From Pseudogemmobacter sp044142105 (GTDB lineage Bacteria > Pseudomonadota > Alphaproteobacteria > Rhodobacterales > Rhodobacteraceae): a DNA stretch of 64,000 nucleotides. Of this stretch, positions 16,620-25,397 are shown piece after piece. Position numbers and translations under genes: made by a program. Within the stretch, counting starts at the first letter, position 1. Every line of letters begins with the position of its first letter. The notes beneath the pieces were generated by a model. That model worked only from the letters and a program-made list of their open reading frames with translations, had not been told where the DNA came from and ran no database searches. The DNA is taken from assembly GCF_044142105.1 (NCBI RefSeq), contig NZ_JBGTYM010000002.1, positions 62,001 to 126,000 on the forward strand, read 5' to 3'.

Positions 16620-17483
16620 ATGATAAAGACGCTTCGGACCTTCTGGCATTTCATCGTCGCGGTTTGGACGCGGGTGGGCGACGGCCATTTCGGCCTGATC
16701 GCGGCGGGCGTGGCCTTCTATGCCATGTTCGCGGTCTTTCCGGGCCTGGCGGCCGTGGTGGCGATCTGGGGGATGGTGTCGGACCCGCTGGTGATCGCGG
16801 GCTATCTGGCAATTGCCGAGCGGTTCCTGCCGGTCGATGCGGCGCGGCTGATGCATGATCAGGTCATGGCGCTGTTGAACGCGCCGCGCAGCACGCTGGG
16901 CTGGGCCACCTTCCTGTCCTTCGCCGTCGCGCTTTATTCCGCCCGCGCCGGGGTTTCGGCGCTGATCCAGGGGCTGGACGTGGTGCATCGGACGCGGCCA
17001 CGGGGATGGCTGTGGGGATGGGCGGTGGATTTCATGCTGACCGGCGCGCTGATCGGGGCGCTGATCGTGGCATTGGCGACCGCTGTTCTGGTGCCGGTGC
17101 TGCTGGCCTATCTGAACGACGGGACCGTTTCGGCCTGGCTGACCCAGGTGCTTCCCTGGGCGGTGATGTTCCTGTTCGTGCTGACCTGCCTGTCGATCCT
17201 CTATCGCTTCGGTCCCAATGTGCCGGGCAACGGCCGCAAGGGATGGTTCACCGTGGGCGTGCTGTTCGCCTCGGCGGCCTGGGCAGGGGTGTCGATTGGC
17301 TTTTCGATCTATCTGGCAAATTTCAACAGCTACAACCGCATTTATGGCTCGATCGGCGCCGTGATCATCCTGATGACCTGGCTCTATCTGTCAGTCTGGG
17401 CGATTCTGGTCGGTGGCGCGATCAATGCCGAACTGGAATCGCGCGCCCGCATCCACAGGCTGATGGGGCGCGCGAAAAGTTAG
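16620..17483 (+). CDS. YihY/BrkB family inner-membrane protein
   Basis: A 287-residue protein with six hydrophobic segments. Family signatures are GHFGLIAAGVAFYAMFAVFPGLAA near residues 22-45, the central GLDVVHRTRPR, FGPNV with a basic patch, and the C-terminal YGSIGAVIILMTWLYLSVWAILVGGAINAELE. Function of YihY/BrkB is not settled; it was once called ribonuclease BN in error. It converges with xylA with only 6 nt between stops. Confidence 0.9.
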   Translation: MIKTLRTFWHFIVAVWTRVGDGHFGLIAAGVAFYAMFAVFPGLAAVVAIWGMVSDPLVIAGYLAIAERFLPVDAARLMHDQVMALLNAPRSTLGWATFLSFAVALYSARAGVSALIQGLDVVHRTRPRGWLWGWAVDFMLTGALIGALIVALATAVLVPVLLAYLNDGTVSAWLTQVLPWAVMFLFVLTCLSILYRFGPNVPGNGRKGWFTVGVLFASAAWAGVSIGFSIYLANFNSYNRIYGSIGAVIILMTWLYLSVWAILVGGAINAELESRARIHRLMGRAKS

Positions 17484-17489
17484 TCTGGC

Positions 17490-18791
17490 TCAGATATAGC
17501 GGTTCCAGAGGTTTTCGAGCCGTTCCTGGCGGCCCGATTTCGGCTCGGGCTCCAGCCCTTCCGCCGTCACGCGCGCCGCCGCTTCGGCCAGACTGCCCTT
17601 GAGCATCGCCTTGGCGGCCGGTGTTTCCCAGCCCGCGTAACGGGCGCGGCGGGCAGCTTCCAGCTCGTCCGCCTCATAGAGCTTCGCCGCCGCCTTGAGC
17701 GCGCGGGCGCAGGTGTCCATGCCGCCGACATGGGCCAGAACCAGATCTTCGGGGTCCAGCGATTGGCGCCGGATCTTGGCGTCGAAATTGGTGCCACCGG
17801 TGGTAAAGCCGCCCGCGCGCAGCACCTCGTAGAAGGCCAGCGCCTTTTCCGCGTGGTTGTTCGGGAACTGGTCGGTGTCCCAGCCCGACTGGTAATCGTT
17901 GCGGTTCATATCGATCGAGCCGAAGATGCCCAGCGAGGCCGCCAGCGCCAGTTCATGCTCGAAGGAATGACCGGCAAGAATGGCGTGGCCCTGTTCGATA
18001 TTGGTCTTCACCTCGCCCTCAAGCCCGAAATCCTTGAGGAAGCCGTAAACCGTGGCCACGTCGTAGTCGTACTGGTGCTTTGACGGTTCCTGAGGCTTCG
18101 GCTCGATCAGAATCGCGCCCTTGAAGCCGATCTTGTACTTGTACTCCACCACTTGCTGAAGGAAGCGCCCGGCATGGGCGCGCTCGGCGCCAAGGTCGGT
18201 GTTCAACAGCGTCTCATAGCCCTCGCGGCCGCCCCAGAGCACATAGTTCTGCCCGCCCAGCCGATGCGTGGCATCCATATTGGCCTTCACCGAGGCTGCG
18301 GCATAGGCATAGACATCGGGATCGGGGTTCGTGGCCGCGCCCGACATCCAGCGCCGATGGCTGAACATATTCGCCGTGCCCCAGAGCAATTGGGTCTTGT
18401 GCTTGGCCTGCTTGGCCTCGAGATAATCGACGATGCCGTTCAGGTTCTTCAGGCTTTCGGCGAAGGTCGCGCCCTCGGGACGCACATCGGCATCGTGGAA
18501 GCAGTAGAAAGGCGCGCCAAGAATGTCGAACAGCTCGAAGGCGACATCAGCCTTGAACCGGGCAAGGTCCATCGTATCGCCGAACCAGGGCCTTTGCAGC
18601 GTCTGACCACCAAACGGGTCGCCTCCCGGCCAGGCAAAGCTGTGCCAATAGGCAACGGCAAAGCGCAGATGGTCCTCCATCCGCTTGCCCAGCAGGACTT
18701 CGTCGGGGTTATAGTGGCGGAAGGCGAATTCATTCGCGCTTTCCGGCCCTTCGTATCTGATCTGCGGGATGCCTTTGAAGAAGTCGGTCAT
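17490..18791 (-). CDS. xylA: xylose isomerase
   Basis: A 433-residue class II xylose isomerase converting D-xylose to D-xylulose. The catalytic His99 is in YCFHDADV, and the substrate/metal region VLWGGREGYETLLNTD, the EPKPQEP motif (metal Glu) and the Asp/His cluster HSFEHELA are present. It is the last gene of xylFHGBA; its ATG overlaps the xylB stop (ATGA), so translation is coupled. Confidence 0.97.
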   Translation of the reverse strand: MTDFFKGIPQIRYEGPESANEFAFRHYNPDEVLLGKRMEDHLRFAVAYWHSFAWPGGDPFGGQTLQRPWFGDTMDLARFKADVAFELFDILGAPFYCFHDADVRPEGATFAESLKNLNGIVDYLEAKQAKHKTQLLWGTANMFSHRRWMSGAATNPDPDVYAYAAASVKANMDATHRLGGQNYVLWGGREGYETLLNTDLGAERAHAGRFLQQVVEYKYKIGFKGAILIEPKPQEPSKHQYDYDVATVYGFLKDFGLEGEVKTNIEQGHAILAGHSFEHELALAASLGIFGSIDMNRNDYQSGWDTDQFPNNHAEKALAFYEVLRAGGFTTGGTNFDAKIRRQSLDPEDLVLAHVGGMDTCARALKAAAKLYEADELEAARRARYAGWETPAAKAMLKGSLAEAAARVTAEGLEPEPKSGRQERLENLWNRYI

Positions 18792-20224
18792 TTCAGGTCC
18801 TTGATGGCAGTTTGCGCGGCGCGGAAGCGGGCGTGACCCGCATCGAAAGCCGCTGTAAGCGCGGTTTCAGGTTCGATGACCCGGGCGATCTTTGGCAGCG
18901 TCGCGATCTCGGCCCCGGCGCCGGTCTCGGCCATCAGCGCGAGCCGCGCCGCGCCGAAAGCGCCGCCGAAATCCCCCGCCACGGGCAGGGCGACCGGCAC
19001 GCCAAGCGCGGTGGCGATCAGCTTGAGCCAGTAATCCGAGCGCGACCCGCCGCCCACGGCCAGCAGCGTGCCGATGCGGGTGCCGGTCGCGGCCAGCGCA
19101 TCGCGGCTGTCACGGATCGCATAGGTCACGCCTTCCAGCACGGCCTGGGTCGCGGCCTCACGGTCGGTCGCATGTTCAAGGCCCGTAAAGGCGCCGCGGA
19201 CCGAGGCCGAATTCAGCGGCGTCCGCTCGCCGCCCAGATAGGGCAGGAAGATCGTCTTGCCCGGCGCCTGCAGCGCGCCAAGACCGCCGGTCAGCGCGGC
19301 GGCATCGGTGCCCGCCAGCCGGGCGAACCAGTTCAGCGCATCGGTCGCGGCCAGGATCACGCCCATCTGGTGCCAGGTGCCGGGCAGGGCATGGCAGAAG
19401 GTGTGGACGGCGGTGGCCGGATCGGGCTGGTAGCCGTCATTTGCGGCGAAAAGCACCCCGGACGTGCCCAGGCTGACAAAGGCCTCGCCCGCGCGCACAA
19501 CGCCCACGCCCACACCCGAGGCGGCATTGTCGCCGCCGCCGCCCGCCACGACCACGCCTTTCGGCAGGCCCCAGCGTGCCGCCAGCCCGTCGCGCAACTG
19601 GCCCGAGACCTGCGAGCCTTCGACGAGGGACGGCATGTGGCCGCGGTTCAGGCCCGTGGCGGCGAGAAGAGCCTCCGACCAGTCGCGCTTGCCGGTATCC
19701 AGCCAGGACGTTCCCGCCGCATCCGACATTTCGGCGACATGGCCGCCGGTCAGCCAGAGGCGCAGGTAATCCTTGGGCAGCAGGACCTTGGCGACCCGGT
19801 CCCAGATCGCAGGTTCATGGCGGCGCACCCAAAGCAGCTTGGGCGCGGTGAAGCCCGGAAAGACGATGTTGCCCGTGATGCGGCGGAACATCGGGTCGCC
19901 GTCCAGCTCGGCCGCTTCTTCATGGCTGCGGGTGTCGTTCCACAGGATGCAGGGCCGCAGCACCTGGTCCGAGGCATCCAGCAGTGTCGCGCCGTGCATG
20001 TGGCCCGACAGGCCGATGCCCCCGACCGCCCCCAGACCCTGCGCGGCAAGCTGATCCAGCACGGTCTCGGCCGCTGCGATCCAATCGGCGGGGCGCTGCT
20101 CTGACCAGCCTTCGGCGGGCCGCTGCACGGTCAGAGGGGCGGTCGCTTCGGCGATCACGGTCTGGTCGGCACCGATCAGGATGCCCTTCAGGCCCGAAGT
20201 GCCCAGATCAAGTCCGATATACAT
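18788..20224 (-). CDS. xylB: xylulokinase
   Basis: A 478-residue FGGY-family sugar kinase phosphorylating D-xylulose. N-terminal ATPase motif MYIGLDLGTSGLKGIL, GLSGHMHGATLLD (catalytic-region Asp/His), the WNDTRSHEEA substrate motif, and GGGSRSDYWLKLIATALGVPV near the C terminus are all diagnostic. It overlaps both neighbours by ATGA junctions. Confidence 0.97.
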   Translation of the reverse strand: MYIGLDLGTSGLKGILIGADQTVIAEATAPLTVQRPAEGWSEQRPADWIAAAETVLDQLAAQGLGAVGGIGLSGHMHGATLLDASDQVLRPCILWNDTRSHEEAAELDGDPMFRRITGNIVFPGFTAPKLLWVRRHEPAIWDRVAKVLLPKDYLRLWLTGGHVAEMSDAAGTSWLDTGKRDWSEALLAATGLNRGHMPSLVEGSQVSGQLRDGLAARWGLPKGVVVAGGGGDNAASGVGVGVVRAGEAFVSLGTSGVLFAANDGYQPDPATAVHTFCHALPGTWHQMGVILAATDALNWFARLAGTDAAALTGGLGALQAPGKTIFLPYLGGERTPLNSASVRGAFTGLEHATDREAATQAVLEGVTYAIRDSRDALAATGTRIGTLLAVGGGSRSDYWLKLIATALGVPVALPVAGDFGGAFGAARLALMAETGAGAEIATLPKIARVIEPETALTAAFDAGHARFRAAQTAIKDLK

Positions 20225-20997
20225 CAGGCAGCCACATGCGCGGGTTTCTTGCCCAGAATGATCATGCCCAGAATGTCGTCATCGGTGACCTCGTTCACAT
20301 TCACCGTACCGACAAGCTGGCCGTTCTTCATGACGCTGGCCCGGTCGCACAGCTTCATGACCGAATGGATGTCATGCTCGATCAGGAAGATGCCCAGACC
20401 CTGGGCCTTCAGCTCCTGGATCAGCTCGGCCACCATCTGGGTTTCATGCGGGCCAAGCGCGGCGGTCGGCTCGTCCATGATCAGGATCTTGGCGTTGAAA
20501 TAGACCGCGCGGGCGATGGCGACCGACTGGCGCTGGCCGCCCGACAGGGCGGACACAGGCACGTTGAACTTGCGGAAATTCGGGTTCAGGCGGCCCATGA
20601 TCTTGCGGGTCTCGGCCTCCATCTGGGTGTCGTCGACGAAGCCTCCCTTGCCCACGATCTCGCGGCCAAGGAACAGGTTCGAGGCGGCGTCCAGATTGTC
20701 GGCCAGGGCCAGGGTCTGATAGATCGTCTCGATATTGTAGCTGCGGGCGTCGCGCGGGTTGCTGATCGTCGCCTGCTCGCCGTTGATATAGATTTGGCCG
20801 CTGTCGGGCCGATAGGCGCCCGAGAGGCATTTGATCAGCGTCGATTTGCCGGCGCCGTTATGGCCCAGAAGGCCCACGACCTCGCCGGGATATAGGTCGA
20901 TCGAGACATGGTCGACGGCCTTGATCCCGCCGAAAGAGATCGAGATGTCGCGCATCTCGACCAGCGGCGTGCCACGGTTCGCGGTGGAAGCGGTCAT
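20224..20997 (-). CDS. xylG: xylose ABC transporter ATPase, single-domain
   Basis: A 257-residue ATPase with one nucleotide-binding domain: Walker A GHNGAGKST (45-53), signature LSGGQRQS, Walker B ILIMDEPTAALG, and the switch His in LIEHDIH. E. coli XylG has two fused domains (~510 residues); this short form resembles FrcA-type ATPases that must act as homodimers. It sits between xylH and xylB, with ATGA overlap to xylB. Confidence 0.9.
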   Translation of the reverse strand: MTASTANRGTPLVEMRDISISFGGIKAVDHVSIDLYPGEVVGLLGHNGAGKSTLIKCLSGAYRPDSGQIYINGEQATISNPRDARSYNIETIYQTLALADNLDAASNLFLGREIVGKGGFVDDTQMEAETRKIMGRLNPNFRKFNVPVSALSGGQRQSVAIARAVYFNAKILIMDEPTAALGPHETQMVAELIQELKAQGLGIFLIEHDIHSVMKLCDRASVMKNGQLVGTVNVNEVTDDDILGMIILGKKPAHVAA

Positions 20998-21008
20998 GTC
21001 TGTCCCCC

Positions 21009-22346
21009 TTACTTGGCGCGCTTGCGATAGAGAATGTCGACATAGACGGCGATGACCAGAACGATCCCCACCACGATGTCCTGAATGGCGGCGTCGAACC
21101 CGATCAGGACCATGCCGGATTTCAGGCTTTGCATGACGAAGGCGCCGATGATCGCGCCATAGATCGTGCCGACACCCCCGGCAAGAGAGGTGCCCCCGAT
21201 CACGGCGGCGGCGATGACATACAGTTCGTCCAACTGGCCAAGCGAGTTGGTGGCGCTGGTGGTGCGCGCGCTGGCGACGATGGCCGACAGGCCGGTCAGG
21301 AAGCCCATCAGGGCGAAGATCTTGACCGTCATCCAGCGCGTGTTGATGCCCGACAGTTCCGCCGCATCCGGGTTGCCGCCGATGGCATAGACATAGCGGC
21401 CAAAGCGGGTGCGGCCCATCAGAATGGTCATGGCAAGCCCGACCACGGCCAGGATCAGCAGCGGAATTGCGAAGCCATGGCTGATGAAAAGCCCGCCTTC
21501 GGGGATCTCGATCCCCTTCTCGGCGGCATATTGCTTCACGATGCCCACGGGCCAGGGATAGGCATTCACCACCAGCGTGGCACCGATCGCCAGACCGCAG
21601 CCCAGCACGGCCAGGAAGACCTCGGCCCAGACCGGGCGCAGCGGGAAACCATGCGACTTGCGCGCCTTGCGTCCCGCCGAGAGCATCCAGAGGATTGCGA
21701 TGCAGACAAGCGCACAGACGATCCAGCTTCCGGTTTCGCCAATGGTGCCGCGCGGGCCACCGCCCAGCAGCGCGAAGGTCGTGTCGACCGGCGAGATGGT
21801 GACGCCCGAGGCGACCAGGAAGGCCATGCCGCGCCAGACAAGAAGCCCGCCCAGGGTGACGATGAAGGCGGGAATGCCGCGATAGGCGACCAGCCAGCCA
21901 TGGAAGGCACCGATGGCCGTGCCAAGCACCAGACCGACGATGCAGGTGATCACCACGATCAGCGGATGACCAAGGCCCAGGATGCCGGGCAGCCACCAGA
22001 CCTGCACGATCCCCATGATCATCGCGGTAAAGCCCAAAACCGAGCCGACCGACAGGTCGATATGCCGGGTGATGATCACAAGGACCATGCCGCAGGCCAT
22101 GATGCCGACGCTCGCGGTCTGGACCGAAAGATTCCACAGGTTGCGCGGGGTCAGGAAGGCGCCGAAGCCGTTCACCGCCGCGCCATATAGGTGAAAGCCG
22201 ATCCAGATCAGCAGCATCGCCCCCAGCATGCCCAGAAGGCGGGTGTCGATCTCGGTTGCGCGCAGGAATTTCTGAACCGGACTCAGGCCGGGGTCGGAGG
22301 CGGGATGCGGAACGGCGGGAGTATCGCTCATGGGGGCGTCCGGCAT
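21009..22346 (-). CDS. xylH: xylose ABC transporter permease
   Basis: A 445-residue membrane protein of the ribose/xylose permease family with about ten hydrophobic segments. GMVLVIITRHIDLSVGSVLGF and the C-terminal LSGINTRWMTVKIFALMGFLTGLSAIV are typical of XylH. It stops 11 bp before xylG. The start may be at 22346 or at the second Met (22331); neither has a strong ribosome-binding site, which fits reduced translation relative to xylF upstream. Confidence 0.92.
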   Translation of the reverse strand: MPDAPMSDTPAVPHPASDPGLSPVQKFLRATEIDTRLLGMLGAMLLIWIGFHLYGAAVNGFGAFLTPRNLWNLSVQTASVGIMACGMVLVIITRHIDLSVGSVLGFTAMIMGIVQVWWLPGILGLGHPLIVVITCIVGLVLGTAIGAFHGWLVAYRGIPAFIVTLGGLLVWRGMAFLVASGVTISPVDTTFALLGGGPRGTIGETGSWIVCALVCIAILWMLSAGRKARKSHGFPLRPVWAEVFLAVLGCGLAIGATLVVNAYPWPVGIVKQYAAEKGIEIPEGGLFISHGFAIPLLILAVVGLAMTILMGRTRFGRYVYAIGGNPDAAELSGINTRWMTVKIFALMGFLTGLSAIVASARTTSATNSLGQLDELYVIAAAVIGGTSLAGGVGTIYGAIIGAFVMQSLKSGMVLIGFDAAIQDIVVGIVLVIAVYVDILYRKRAK

Positions 22347-22424
22347 TGAATGGGGAAAGGGATGGGCGGGCGGCCGGGCGCGTCCGCATCTGCGGTCAGC
22401 CGGGTTGCGGGCCCTTCGAAACGG

Positions 22425-22455
22425 AAAACCCCCGGCGCCGTATGGGCGCCGGGGG
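22425..22455 (-). terminator. xylF-xylH intercistronic stem-loop (attenuator)
   Basis: A perfect 11-bp GC-rich inverted repeat (CCCCCGGCGCC at 22429-22439, GGCGCCGGGGG at 22445-22455, 5-nt loop) followed on the minus strand by four T residues. It lies 9 bp after the xylF stop and before xylH. Such elements partly terminate transcription or protect the 3' end of the binding-protein mRNA so that it is made in excess over the permease. Confidence 0.85.
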
Positions 22456-22463
22456 ACCGGAGG

Positions 22464-23489
22464 TTATTGACAGGCGGCCACGCCTTCCATCGCGCCTTCG
22501 CAGGCGGCTTCCTTGGTGATGTGGCCCGCGTCGATCACAAGGTTCAGCGTGTCCTTGGTGATCGGGGTCGGGGTCAGGAAGATGGCGCTCATCTCAACGC
22601 CCTTCTCGCCACCCGACCATTTCACCGCACCGGGAACCGCGTCCATTGCGGTGCCGCCGGCCAGAGCCACGGCGATTTCCGCCGCCGCCTTGCCAAGCTG
22701 GCGGCTGTCTTTCCAGACCGAGACGGTCTGGGTGCCGCGCGCCACGCGGTTCAGCGCGGCAAGGTCGCCATCCTGGCCGCCGACCGGAACGGTCAGGCCC
22801 TGCGCCGCAAGCGCCGCGATCACGCCGCCCGCCATGCCGTCGTTTTCGGCCAGAACCGCATCGACCGCATTGTTGTTGGCCGAGAGGATCTGCTCCATGT
22901 TGGTCTGGGCATTTTCCGGCTTCCAGCCATCCGAGAAGGCTTCGCCGACGATCTTGATCGTGCCCGCATTCACCTTGTCGCCGATGACTTCCATCATGCC
23001 TTCCAGCAGGAAGGCGGCGTTCGGGTCGCCCGGATCGCCCTTGATGATGGCGTAATTGCCATCGGGTTTCACCTTCGAGACTTCTTCGGCGATGATCTTG
23101 CCGACGCCCTTGTTGTCGAAGGTCAGGTAGAAGGCGCGGTTGTCCTCGATCAGACGGTCATAGCCAACAACCGGAATGCCTTCCGCCGCGGCCTTGTCGA
23201 CCGCCGGTCCGATCGCGTCCTTGTCCATCGCCAGGATGATCAGCGCATTGGCGCCCTGGGCGATCAGCGCCTCGACATCGGTCAGCTGCTTGGCGGCCGA
23301 ACCCTGTGCGTCCGCCGAAATATACTTATCGCCCGAAGCTTCCAGGGCCGCCTTGATCGCCGCTTCATCGGTCTTCCAGCGCTCTTCCTGAAAGTTCGAC
23401 CAGGACACGCCGACGGTCAGGCCCTCGGCCAGCGCCGCCGACGAAAATCCGGCGGCCGTCACCACGGCCGCGAGAAAAATCTTCCGCAT
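22464..23489 (-). CDS. xylF: D-xylose-binding periplasmic protein
   Basis: A 341-residue periplasmic sugar-binding protein. Residues 1-21 are a signal peptide ending at SAALAEG. The mature protein has the type I fold pattern: VGVSWSNFQEERWKTDEAAI, LIAQGANALIILAMDKDAI, GIPVVGYDRLI, and AVLAENDGMAGGVI/VGGQDGDLAALN, all typical of XylF. It is the first gene of the transport/catabolic operon and is divergent from the ROK regulator. Confidence 0.95.
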   Translation of the reverse strand: MRKIFLAAVVTAAGFSSAALAEGLTVGVSWSNFQEERWKTDEAAIKAALEASGDKYISADAQGSAAKQLTDVEALIAQGANALIILAMDKDAIGPAVDKAAAEGIPVVGYDRLIEDNRAFYLTFDNKGVGKIIAEEVSKVKPDGNYAIIKGDPGDPNAAFLLEGMMEVIGDKVNAGTIKIVGEAFSDGWKPENAQTNMEQILSANNNAVDAVLAENDGMAGGVIAALAAQGLTVPVGGQDGDLAALNRVARGTQTVSVWKDSRQLGKAAAEIAVALAGGTAMDAVPGAVKWSGGEKGVEMSAIFLTPTPITKDTLNLVIDAGHITKEAACEGAMEGVAACQ

Positions 23490-23653
23490 TGATACCTCCC
23501 GTTCGATACGGCCCGTCCACGGGACCGGTCCGGCAGATTCGCCGATACAGTCAAAATCCTGCCGATAATAATTTCAGTTGTCAAAATAAAAACACTGGGC
23601 GAAGCTGGCATAGCGTAATCTCTCATCCAGTTTTTGCTGCAACGCGGCGAAAA
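23490..23653. promoter_or_regulatory. xylF/xylR divergent control region
   Basis: This AT-richer gap separates xylF (minus) from xylR (plus). GTCAAAAT occurs twice as a direct repeat at 23550-23557 and 23580-23587, exactly 30 bp apart. The minus strand carries TTGACA at 23585-23580, a good -35 for xylF, but its -10 (CAGGAT) is weak. The repeats are candidate regulator contacts; this is inference. Confidence 0.5.
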
Positions 23654-24988
23654 ATGGGCGATCTCGCAATAGATTGGGACCTGTTTAGTTCGGGGATAAA
23701 AGAAATGGTGCCGCAGCTGCCAAAGGAAGGGGAGGGCGAGACGCGACGCGGCGTCGGGCCGCTGATTCCGCCCCTGACCGAAGGCCAGCGCCCGCTGCGC
23801 CAGCAGGTTTTTGACCGGGTGCGCGCGGCTGGTCTGATTCCCCGCGTCACGCTGGCGCGGCAGCTGACCGTTTCGCCCGCGACGATGACGACGATCTCGC
23901 AGGAACTGATCGAAGCCGGGCTGATCGAGGAAGTCGCCGCCCCGCGCGAGGCTGAAGGGGCAGGGCGCGGCCGCCCCGCCGTGGCGCTGGGCGTGCGGGC
24001 CGCCGCGCATCATGTGGCGGGGATGAAGCTGTCCGACCGCGAACATACGGCGGTGATCGTAGATTTCGCCGGCAACCTTGTGGCCGATGACGTGATCCCG
24101 CGCCGACCCGGTCCGATGACTCCGGCAGAATTGCTCGACGCGGTGGAGGCGCTGCTGTCCCGGGTGTGCGACAAGGCGGGGCTTGCGCGCAGCGCCCTGT
24201 CGGGCGTGGGTATCGGCGTGCCCGGATTTGTCGATGTGGCCGAGGGCATGGTCTTCTGGTCCTCGGTCCTGACCGAACGCGAAGTGCCCCTGGCCGCCAG
24301 CGCGAGCGCGCGGCTGGGCCTGCCCGTCACCATCGACAATGACGCCAATCTCGTCGCCATCGCCGAATTGTGGTTCGGCGCGGGCCGGGGTCTGTCGGAT
24401 TTTGCTGTCGTCACCATCGAACATGGCGTCGGCATGGGGTTCGTGATGAACCACCGCATCTATCGCGGCTCGCAGCGGCTGGGAATGGAGCTGGGCCATA
24501 CCAAGGTTCAGCTCGACGGCGCGCTCTGCCGCTGCGGGCAGCGCGGCTGCCTTGAGGCCTATGTTGCCGACTACGCCCTGGCGCGCGAGGCCAGCACGGC
24601 ACTGAATTGGGGCCATAAGGAAAGCCAGCCGATCAATGTGCTGCTGGAAAGCCTCTACGACCATGCCAAGGCCGGCAATTCGACTGCGCGGTCGATCTTC
24701 CGCCGTGCCGGGCGCTATCTGGCGGTTGGCCTGTCGAATGTGATCAACCTTTTCGACCCCGAGCTTATCATCCTGTCGGGCGAGCGGATGCGCTATGACT
24801 ACCTCTACGCTGCCGAAACCCTGGCCGAGATGGACAATCTGGTCATCGCAACCGGCCGCGCGCGCCCTCCGATCGAGATCCACGCCTGGGGCGACCTTCT
24901 CTGGGCGCATGGCGCGGCGGCGCTGGCGCTATCGACCCTGACCGATGCGATCCTGGCGCCCGGCAGCCGCGAGATTGCGGCGCAATAG
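23654..24988 (+). CDS. xylR: ROK-family transcriptional regulator of the xylose operon
   Basis: A 444-residue NagC/XylR-type repressor. An N-terminal winged helix (VFDRVRAAGLIPRVTLARQLTVSPATMTTISQELIEAGLIEEV) is followed by a ROK sugar-kinase-like domain with GVGIGVPGFVDV, IDNDANLVAIAELWFG, and the zinc motif GHTKVQLDGALCRCGQRGCLEAYV. Divergent from xylF, so it probably represses xylFHGBA until xylose binds. The start is uncertain: ATG 23654 is given; ATG 23705 also has an upstream purine run (GGGGATAAAAGAA). Confidence 0.9.
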   Translation: MGDLAIDWDLFSSGIKEMVPQLPKEGEGETRRGVGPLIPPLTEGQRPLRQQVFDRVRAAGLIPRVTLARQLTVSPATMTTISQELIEAGLIEEVAAPREAEGAGRGRPAVALGVRAAAHHVAGMKLSDREHTAVIVDFAGNLVADDVIPRRPGPMTPAELLDAVEALLSRVCDKAGLARSALSGVGIGVPGFVDVAEGMVFWSSVLTEREVPLAASASARLGLPVTIDNDANLVAIAELWFGAGRGLSDFAVVTIEHGVGMGFVMNHRIYRGSQRLGMELGHTKVQLDGALCRCGQRGCLEAYVADYALAREASTALNWGHKESQPINVLLESLYDHAKAGNSTARSIFRRAGRYLAVGLSNVINLFDPELIILSGERMRYDYLYAAETLAEMDNLVIATGRARPPIEIHAWGDLLWAHGAAALALSTLTDAILAPGSREIAAQ

Positions 24989-24991
24989 CGC

Positions 24992-25384
24992 TTAGCCCTC
25001 GCTGCGCCCGTCACTTTCGCGGTTGTGGTCATAACGCCTTGTGCCGGGAAATTCCGGCAGCCAGGCCTCGCGCCGCACCATCCACAGCTCGTAGGTCGGC
25101 TTCAGCCGGTCGGGTTCGTCCAGCGTGCCCAAATTCACCCCGATCTCATCCTCGATATGGGCAAAGACCGGCGAACCGCAGGTCGGGCAGAAGCTGCGCC
25201 CGCCCCAGGTCGCGAAGGGGCCGGTGATCGTGACGGAGCTCTCCGGGAAGATGGCCGAGGCATGGAAGAGCGCGCCATGGTTCTTGCGGCAATCCATGCA
25301 GTGACAGATGCCGACGCGGTAGGGCTGGCCGGTTGCGACATAGCGCAAGGCCCCGCACAGGCAGCCGCCGTCATAGCGTTCCAT
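24992..25384 (-). CDS. GFA-family (CENP-V/GFA domain) zinc protein
   Basis: A 130-residue protein with the two zinc sites of the GFA fold: Cys8, Cys10, Cys66 and Cys69 (GGCLCGALRY and FCPTCGSPVF), and the CHCMDCRKNHG motif with Cys27, Cys29 and Cys32. Founding members were proposed to add glutathione to formaldehyde, but most paralogues have unknown substrates. It converges closely with xylR (4 bp between stops). Confidence 0.88.
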   Translation of the reverse strand: MERYDGGCLCGALRYVATGQPYRVGICHCMDCRKNHGALFHASAIFPESSVTITGPFATWGGRSFCPTCGSPVFAHIEDEIGVNLGTLDEPDRLKPTYELWMVRREAWLPEFPGTRRYDHNRESDGRSEG

Positions 25385-25397
25385 GATCTTTCCCCCG

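Noticed and set aside
18812..20104. A 430-codon plus-strand open frame opposite xylB
   Set aside because: xylB is unambiguous on the minus strand; this frame has no motif, start signal or family similarity.
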